Below, one piece after another: positions 7,268-11,591 of a stretch of 11,591 nt of DNA (positions within the stretch are counted from its first letter, which is position 1; the number at the start of each line of letters is the position of its first letter). The position numbers were made by a program, and so were the translations under genes. The notes beneath the pieces were generated by a model. The model did not search any database. It was given only the letters and a program-made list of their open reading frames with translations, and was not told the DNA's origin. This stretch comes from JAZLIT01 sp045617525 (GTDB lineage Bacteria; Bacillota; Bacilli; Bacillales_A; Planococcaceae): NCBI GenBank assembly GCA_045617525.1, contig JAZLIT010000009.1, positions 1 to 11,591 of the forward strand, written 5' to 3'.

Positions 7268-7681
7268 GTGGAACATTCGTATAATGAATTAATTTCGGAT
7301 CGTATTTTTCTCGGCAGTGCCGATGATGCGAGCAAGGCAGTAGCATTAGAACAAGTAAATCAAGTTTTTGATGTACGAGTGAATGGGCGACAAGAGGCTG
7401 TAGAGTATATTTACACGCATTCGCCAATCCTTGAAAATCAAGAGGCTGCTACGATTAAGGTAGGAGCAGAAAAAATTGCGCAAAGCTATCAAGCAGGCGA
7501 AAAAATTTATATTCATTGTGGCAGTGGGACAGGCCGTGCAGCTGTAATGGCTGCTGCAACCTTACTTGAAATCGGCGCAGCATCAACTGTAGAGGCTGCT
7601 ATCGAGCAAGTAAAGCACGCTCGCCCCGGGGCGAAGTTCCAGCCAAAAATGGAAGCCGCACTAAAAGAACTTTATAAATAA
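7268..7681 (+). CDS. Small dual-specificity/tyrosine phosphatase-like protein
   Basis: A 137-residue protein with the cysteine phosphatase P-loop HCxxxxxR: IHCGSGTGRAAVMAAATLL, with the nucleophile C84 and R90. A helix follows, then VKHARPGAKFQPKMEAALKEL, matching the helical end of dual-specificity phosphatases. The N-terminus DRIFLGSADDA is also typical of the fold. The substrate is unknown; bacterial members act on phosphoproteins, phosphosugars or inositol phosphates. The loop where the catalytic general acid normally sits reads SPILENQEA, with no Asp where one is expected, so activity may be altered. The start is GTG at 7268 after GAGGTGA. It is the second gene of the kinase unit, 19 bp downstream, and a terminator follows. 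Confidence 0.8.
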   Translation: MEHSYNELISDRIFLGSADDASKAVALEQVNQVFDVRVNGRQEAVEYIYTHSPILENQEAATIKVGAEKIAQSYQAGEKIYIHCGSGTGRAAVMAAATLLEIGAASTVEAAIEQVKHARPGAKFQPKMEAALKELYK

Positions 7682-7685
7682 TAAC

Positions 7686-7726
7686 AAAAAAGTGATCAAG
7701 CAAACAATGCTTGGTCACTTTTTTTT
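7686..7726 (+). terminator. Rho-independent terminator after the phosphatase gene
   Basis: Arms 7686-7702 and 7708-7724 form a 17-bp stem with one wobble pair and a 5-nt loop. A run of eight T residues (7719-7726) forms the base and tail. It closes the kinase-phosphatase unit. Confidence 0.92.
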
Positions 7727-7762
7727 GATGTCCACACACAATCTGTAAACCTCTAGTTGATT

Positions 7763-7781
7763 AATGCAACGAAATGCAACG
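7763..7781 (+). repeat. Two tandem copies of AATGCAACG, possible operator
   Basis: AATGCAACG occurs at 7763-7771 and again at 7773-7781, a 10-bp period and so about one helical turn. The pair lies about 30 bp upstream of the -10 box of the XRE regulator gene. It would suit a protein binding as adjacent copies on one DNA face, perhaps the regulator itself. This is inference from position only. Confidence 0.35.
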
Positions 7782-7812
7782 TAAAATCCCTATTAATGTA
7801 AAAAAAAATCTT

Positions 7813-7818
7813 TATAAT
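7813..7818 (+). promoter_or_regulatory. Likely -10 box of the XRE-ABC unit
   Basis: A perfect TATAAT at 7813-7818 stands about 20 bp before the ribosome site. No good -35 lies 16-18 bp upstream, so the promoter may need an activator or be weak. The repeats at 7763-7781 fall upstream of it, at about -45 to -65 from the predicted start near 7825. Confidence 0.45.
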
Positions 7819-7825
7819 AAAGAGT

Positions 7826-7834
7826 AGGGGGTGG
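7826..7834 (+). promoter_or_regulatory. Ribosome binding site that sets the XRE regulator start
   Basis: AGGGGGTGG ends five bases before the ATG at 7840. An in-frame GTG at 7831 lies inside this site and has nothing suitable before it. Confidence 0.6.
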
Positions 7835-7839
7835 AAAGA

Positions 7840-8955
7840 ATGCGTAGCTTTCAATTTGCACAAGTATTTCAGAAAAGAAGAACTGAGCTGAAATTAACGC
7901 AAGAAGAAATCGCAAAATATGTAGGCGTATCAAGGGCTGCTGTATCGAAATGGGAGAAGGGTCAGAGCTATCCAGATATTACACTACTCCCTAAACTCGC
8001 AACATATTTTGATTTATCCATCGATACATTATTAGGATACGAACCACAAATGACGAACGAAAAAATTCTACGTACCTATGCCGAGCTTGCTGAGAAATTA
8101 GCGCAAGAGCCATTTGAACAAGTTGAGACAGAAATTGATGCATTACTTAACGAATATTACTCATGTTTTCCACTTTTAGTAAAAATCGTACAGCTCTATG
8201 TAAATTATTTTAAAACGGCGTCTAATCCGGAAGCAACTTTGCAAAAGGCACTTACAATTTGTGCGCGCGTAAAACAGCACAGCGCAGAAATTGAATTGAA
8301 AAACGATGCGTTATCATTCGAAGCGCTCATTCATCTTCTAAAAGGAGATGCGCAGCAAGTACTCGAATTACTAGGGGAAGAGCCAAAATTAGAACGGGGT
8401 AATGATCAATTAATTGCAACGGCCCATTCAATGTTAGGAAACCCAGAGAGGGCGAAAGAAATAATGCAGGTATGCATGTACCAGCAGTTGTTAGGTGTTA
8501 TTTCGAATGGAACAGAAAGTCTACTTCTAGAAGTAGACAATACCGAGCATTTTGATGAAACGGTAAAACGCATACAGCAATTAATCGCTCTTTATCAAAT
8601 GGAGCAGCTGCAAATAAACTCGGTGCTCGTGTTTTATATGAAAGCAGCGACGGGATATATGCTACAGCAACGTCCACCGCAGGCCCTCGAAATGCTAGAG
8701 AGCTTTCAAAAAATTTGTGCACGGATACAATTTCCGCTGAAGTTACACGGGGATGATTATTTTTATAAATTAGATGGCTGGATTGAACGCCAAGCACGGC
8801 TGAGCACACAGGCACCTCGAGACACGCAGTCGATAAAAAAGGATTTACTAGCAACGGTGAGCAAAAATCCTGTTTTTGCGCCACTTCATGAGGATCCAAC
8901 ATTCAAAATGATTCGATTAAATTTAGCGCATAGCTTGAAAATTGAGGAGGAATAA
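7840..8955 (+). CDS. XRE-family regulator with TPR-like helical domain
   Basis: A 371-residue cytoplasmic DNA-binding protein. Residues 6-66 are a classic HTH_3 domain: LTQEEIAKYVGVSRAAVSKWEKG (19-41), PDITLLPKLATYFDLSIDTLLGY (45-67). The rest (about 75-371) is all-helical with TPR-like spacing and no membrane segment. It belongs to a regulator type I recall as common in Firmicutes beside ABC transporter genes, with the EYYSCFPLLVKIVQLY stretch after the linker. This architecture resembles peptide-sensing RRNPP-type regulators, so a small ligand or peptide may control it. It heads the four-gene unit with the YxlE-like protein starting 3 bp after its stop, and so is likely its own and the transporter's regulator. 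A 20-bp perfect palindrome lies within its coding sequence at 8519-8538. Confidence 0.88.
   Translation: MRSFQFAQVFQKRRTELKLTQEEIAKYVGVSRAAVSKWEKGQSYPDITLLPKLATYFDLSIDTLLGYEPQMTNEKILRTYAELAEKLAQEPFEQVETEIDALLNEYYSCFPLLVKIVQLYVNYFKTASNPEATLQKALTICARVKQHSAEIELKNDALSFEALIHLLKGDAQQVLELLGEEPKLERGNDQLIATAHSMLGNPERAKEIMQVCMYQQLLGVISNGTESLLLEVDNTEHFDETVKRIQQLIALYQMEQLQINSVLVFYMKAATGYMLQQRPPQALEMLESFQKICARIQFPLKLHGDDYFYKLDGWIERQARLSTQAPRDTQSIKKDLLATVSKNPVFAPLHEDPTFKMIRLNLAHSLKIEEE
8519..8538. repeat. 20-bp perfect palindrome inside the XRE regulator gene
   Basis: GTCTACTTCTAGAAGTAGAC reads the same on both strands with no central spacer. It encodes part of ESLLLEVDN in the helical domain. A perfect 10-bp dyad has about a 1 in a million chance per position, roughly 1% over this window. 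It may be an internal operator or RNA hairpin, or a coincidence of codon choice. Confidence 0.6.
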
Positions 8956-8958
8956 AAA

Positions 8959-9159
8959 GTGAATGATGTAACAGCTATACCGTGGGCGTTGATCGCGCCT
9001 CTAATCGTTGTGCAATTAATTTTAGCGCTTGTCGCAATTATTGATATCGTCCGTAGCCATGAAACAAAGGGTCCAAAATGGGTATGGATCATTGTTTCGT
9101 TATGTGTAAGCATGATAGGTCCAATTAGTTACTTTATTTTCGGGCGTAAAAACACATGA
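8959..9159 (+). CDS. PLDc_N / YxlE-like two-helix membrane protein
   Basis: A 66-residue membrane protein with two helices, about 8-30 and 41-61. The ending GPISYFIFGRK is typical of the PLDc_N (phospholipase D nuclease N-terminal) domain, here without any nuclease. In B. subtilis the similar YxlE belongs to the sigY-yxlCDEFG operon, where it is linked to negative control of sigma-Y. Here it stands between an XRE regulator and an ABC transporter of the YxlF/YxlG type. The GTG start at 8959 follows GAGGAGG (8944-8950). Its stop overlaps the next gene's ATG by 4 bp, so translation is coupled. It could be a transporter accessory subunit or a membrane sensor. Confidence 0.85.
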   Translation: MNDVTAIPWALIAPLIVVQLILALVAIIDIVRSHETKGPKWVWIIVSLCVSMIGPISYFIFGRKNT

Positions 9160-10049
9160 TTTGCTTACAAGTTGAAAATCTAACAAAGCAATTCGGTAAT
9201 CAAAAGGTTGTCGACAATCTATCGTTTGAGTTACAACAAAATACAGCAACGGCGCTTATCGGACCAAATGGCGCGGGTAAAACGACGACATTATCAATGT
9301 TGACAGGCTTACTTAATCCATCAAATGGCACTGTACTCATGCCCGATGTGAAGGATATTCGAAAGGCTATTGGCTTTTTACCACAATACCCGCAGTATTT
9401 CACGTGGATGACGGCTTTAGAATATGTAGAGATGGCGGCTCGTTTAAGTGAGGTACCAGCGAAGGAAGCAAAGCTAAAATCACAAAAAATGCTTGAGTTC
9501 GTGGGTCTTGGCGACGCATTAGGAAAGAAAACTGTAACATTCTCAGGGGGCATGAAGCAGCGCCTAGGCATTGCACAGGCGCTTGTACACGAGCCAAAGC
9601 TTGTGTTACTCGATGAGCCTGTTTCGGCATTAGATCCTGTTGGCCGCCGGGAGATTATGAATTTACTGAAAGACATACAGCAGAAAACGACAATTTTATA
9701 TTCAACGCATATTTTAAACGATGCTGAAGAAATGACCGATCAAGTGTTATTTCTACGCGCAGGGCAACTTGTCGAGCAAGGCTCATTAACCGATGTACGT
9801 GCACGCTACGATGAGCCGAGATATAAAATTGAGTTCCGAAGTACACGAGAGGCACGGAAATTCGCGGATATTCAAGGCCTTAAAACGCAAGTGAGGAATA
9901 ATACAGCTTATGTGGACTTAATTGATGAGCACCCGTCTATGCAACAAATACTAGCGCACTTAACAGAGAATCAGTTTGATGTAACGAGGGTGGAACGAGT
10001 GACGACAAGTCTTGAAGAAATCTTTATGAAGGTGGCGCAAAAAGGATGA
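9156..10049 (+). CDS. ABC transporter ATP-binding protein, YxlF-like
   Basis: A 297-residue ABC ATPase that powers the neighbouring permease. It has a complete motif set: Walker A GPNGAGKT (36-43), signature FSGGMKQRLG (129-138), Walker B LVLLDEP with D153 and E154, D-loop SALDP, and the H-loop histidine H185 in YSTHIL. A C-terminal extension of about 85 residues after the ATPase core is common in ABC-2 drug/antibiotic exporters of the CcmA group. It starts with an ATG inside the ATGA overlap with the YxlE-like gene, and the ribosome site is poor, so translational coupling is likely. The product is a cytoplasmic subunit that pairs with the permease of 10046-10828. Confidence 0.95.
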   Translation: MICLQVENLTKQFGNQKVVDNLSFELQQNTATALIGPNGAGKTTTLSMLTGLLNPSNGTVLMPDVKDIRKAIGFLPQYPQYFTWMTALEYVEMAARLSEVPAKEAKLKSQKMLEFVGLGDALGKKTVTFSGGMKQRLGIAQALVHEPKLVLLDEPVSALDPVGRREIMNLLKDIQQKTTILYSTHILNDAEEMTDQVLFLRAGQLVEQGSLTDVRARYDEPRYKIEFRSTREARKFADIQGLKTQVRNNTAYVDLIDEHPSMQQILAHLTENQFDVTRVERVTTSLEEIFMKVAQKG

Positions 10050-10828
10050 AGCATTTTTCGGTATTTTTCATTAAAGAGCTGAAGGAAGGCTGGCGTAGTT
10101 TTAAATTTTTGTGGATGCCACTGGTCTTTCTTCTACTTGGAATAACTGATCCACTCGTAAATTATTTCATGGATGATATTTTAGGCACGGTGGGTAATAT
10201 GCCAGAGGGCTTCGAAATTCTGATGCCTGAACTTTCACCTGCAGATTTATTACTTGCATCAACAAGCCAATTTCAGACGATTGGTGTAATTGTACTCGTG
10301 GCCATTTTTGCAGGGGCCATTAGTCGTGAACGTCAATTTGGAACGGCGACACTTTTATATGTACGTCCGATATCCTACAGTGCCTATTTTTTAAGTAAAT
10401 GGACGGTAGCTAGCTTAATCGTAGTATTATGTGCGGTAGCTGGATACGTAGGAAATATTTATTATACAGCGCAATTATTTGGTGGTGTTGACACAGGTAG
10501 GTTCTTCGCAATGCTTGCCACGTATTGTGTCTGGTTACTTTTCGTGGTGGCAGTTACGCTTGCGATGAGCGCAACTTTTAAAACAGCTCTAGCGGCGACA
10601 CTGGCAATTTTAATCGTACCAGGTGGTTTAATTGTCGATGCAATTGTCGGTAGTTTTTGGACGATGACGCCGTGGAAATTAGGTACTTATGGTGTTCAAA
10701 TCGTTAAGGGTGAAATCGTCTGGAAAGATTATTATGGTTCGTTAATAATAACAATTGCATTAACAGTTGTATTCATAGTAATTGGAATTATGATGAGTAA
10801 AAGAAATGCAGCAACGACAAAAATATAA
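10046..10828 (+). CDS. ABC-2 type permease, YxlG-like
   Basis: A 260-residue permease with about six membrane segments (roughly 22-34, 76-93, 115-135, 153-177, 180-203 and 231-250). A conserved cytosolic loop, ISRERQFGTATLLYVRPIS (92-110), is typical of ABC-2 permeases such as YxlG. Together with the adjacent ATPase it should form an exporter or a lipid/peptide handling transporter; the substrate is unknown. A large extracellular-facing stretch (about 40-75) sits between the first two membrane segments. The start overlaps the ATPase stop as ATGA (10046-10049), and the gene ends the four-gene unit at a perfect-stem terminator. Confidence 0.92.
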   Translation: MKHFSVFFIKELKEGWRSFKFLWMPLVFLLLGITDPLVNYFMDDILGTVGNMPEGFEILMPELSPADLLLASTSQFQTIGVIVLVAIFAGAISRERQFGTATLLYVRPISYSAYFLSKWTVASLIVVLCAVAGYVGNIYYTAQLFGGVDTGRFFAMLATYCVWLLFVVAVTLAMSATFKTALAATLAILIVPGGLIVDAIVGSFWTMTPWKLGTYGVQIVKGEIVWKDYYGSLIITIALTVVFIVIGIMMSKRNAATTKI

Positions 10829-10840
10829 ATGATGTGGTGA

Positions 10841-10883
10841 AAAAATAGCAGGTGAGATTATTAGAATCTCACCTGCTATTTTT
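10841..10883. terminator. Bidirectional terminator, 19-bp perfect stem
   Basis: Arms 10841-10859 and 10865-10883 are perfectly complementary over 19 bp around a 5-nt loop (10860-10864). The outer pairs are A/T runs, giving a U tract in both directions. It ends the XRE-ABC unit and the convergent YetF-like gene, whose stop codon at 10882-10884 overlaps it. Confidence 0.95.
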
Positions 10884-11568
10884 ATGCTTTTATACTAATG
10901 TAAAGTGAGCCGTTTTCCAATACTTGTGCAAAATAAACTTCAGAAAGATCCTCAATATTTTTTTTGCGCAACTTTCGTAAAAGCCATTCTTCGGTTAAAT
11001 TAAGCTGTGTTAAATTTTGATAAATAATGTGGCCATCTGATATGACCTCAGTAGGGAAATGCTGTGGTTGAGTATTTGCTACACCAACATCCTGTTTTTC
11101 TGCATTACGTGAACCCGGCTGTTTCATAACTCCGATTTTACCATTTGTTTCGAGTGTTACGTGTAAAACTTCATCTAATGAAAAAATATCTTTCTCTCGT
11201 AGCAACATGGTAAGTTCGTCACTATGTAGTCGTTCCTTTTTTAATGCTTTCGGCAAAATGACTCCATCTTTTACAAGAACGGTCGGTTTATCATCAAATA
11301 AAATACGTGCTTTCTTATTTTTAAGTGAGATAAAGCTAATAAAAACTGTAAGTAAAGACCACCAAATAAGAGAAATGATGCCGTCCCAAAACGGTGTTTC
11401 GACCTGTGCGGCGATTTCTGCAGAAATTGAACCAATCGTTATCCCGGTTATATAATGAAAAAATGTTAGCTGACTTAGCTGCTTTTTACCGATGATACGC
11501 GCCAATAAAAGAATTGCAAAAAATGAGCCGGTTGTACGCATAATCATTTCCCAAAAATTAATTTCCAT
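10882..11568 (-). CDS. YetF/DUF421 family membrane protein
   Basis: A 228-residue membrane protein of the DUF421/YetF group (B. subtilis YetF, YdfR/YdfS relatives). Three N-terminal membrane segments (about 5-26, 33-54, 60-81) are followed by the cytoplasmic domain. The sequence LLLARIIGKKQLSQLTFFHYITG and TIGSISAEIA are family hallmarks, and FDDKPTVLVKDGVI is the start of the C-terminal domain. Where relatives I recall have FFDY, this protein has FFHY (His38). The function of the family is not settled; some members are linked to sporulation or the spore membrane. The ATG at 11568 is chosen because AAGGAGTGG (11578-11586) lies before it; the in-frame GTG at 11587-11589 overlaps that site. The promoter lies outside the window. 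Confidence 0.88.
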   Translation of the reverse strand: MEINFWEMIMRTTGSFFAILLLARIIGKKQLSQLTFFHYITGITIGSISAEIAAQVETPFWDGIISLIWWSLLTVFISFISLKNKKARILFDDKPTVLVKDGVILPKALKKERLHSDELTMLLREKDIFSLDEVLHVTLETNGKIGVMKQPGSRNAEKQDVGVANTQPQHFPTEVISDGHIIYQNLTQLNLTEEWLLRKLRKKNIEDLSEVYFAQVLENGSLYISIKA

Positions 11569-11591
11569 CGTATCTGACCACTCCTTCACTG

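Noticed and set aside
8498..8902. 134-codon open frame antisense to the XRE regulator
   Set aside because: No ribosome site, no recognisable domain, and it mirrors a well-supported gene on the other strand.
9200..9676. 158-codon open frame antisense to the ABC ATPase
   Set aside because: Composition rich in Ser, Cys and Phe as expected from reading an ABC gene backward; no start signals.

Overview
The window looks like chromosomal DNA of a low-GC Gram-positive Bacilli member, most likely a Planococcaceae/Bacillaceae relative (Lysinibacillus or Solibacillus type). This rests on AT-rich DNA, strong AGGAGG-like ribosome sites, use of TTG and GTG starts, short Rho-independent terminators, and proteins whose closest remembered families are those of Bacillus and its relatives. 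The genus is an inference. There is no tRNA, rRNA, CRISPR array, insertion sequence or phage gene.

Layout. Positions 1-373 are non-coding and carry what looks like a promoter and leader for a minus-strand gene beyond the left edge, then the control region of adenine deaminase (374-2104, +). A small cytoplasmic family 2 glycosyltransferase (2154-2861, +) follows, with its own promoter overlapping the ade stop codon, and ends at a good terminator (2885-2928). Next is a two-gene unit: a YkvA/DUF1232 membrane protein (2985-3359, +) and an exported transglutaminase-like protein with a DUF5050-like C-terminal part (3393-4625, +). This unit converges on a minus-strand pair, a GNAT acetyltransferase (5589-6152) followed by an EamA/DMT transporter (4672-5571). 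The two units share a bidirectional terminator (4630-4673).

Divergent from the GNAT gene is a PfkB-family sugar kinase (6298-7248, +). It is followed after 19 bp by a small cysteine-dependent phosphatase-like protein (7268-7681, +), closed by a terminator (7686-7726). Then comes a four-gene unit: an XRE regulator with a helical TPR-like body (7840-8955), a 66-residue PLDc_N/YxlE-like membrane protein (8959-9159), an ABC ATPase (9156-10049) and an ABC-2 permease (10046-10828). The last three overlap by 4 bp at each junction and resemble yxlE-yxlF-yxlG of the Bacillus subtilis sigY operon, but the first gene is an XRE regulator instead of sigma-Y. A 19-bp perfect hairpin (10841-10883) ends this unit and also ends a convergent YetF/DUF421 membrane protein (10882-11568, -).

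Most of the window is ordinary accessory metabolism and envelope functions. The points most worth a second look are the XRE-YxlEFG-like unit with a repeated motif upstream and a 20-bp perfect palindrome inside its regulator, the kinase-phosphatase pair, and the unassigned leader at the left edge.
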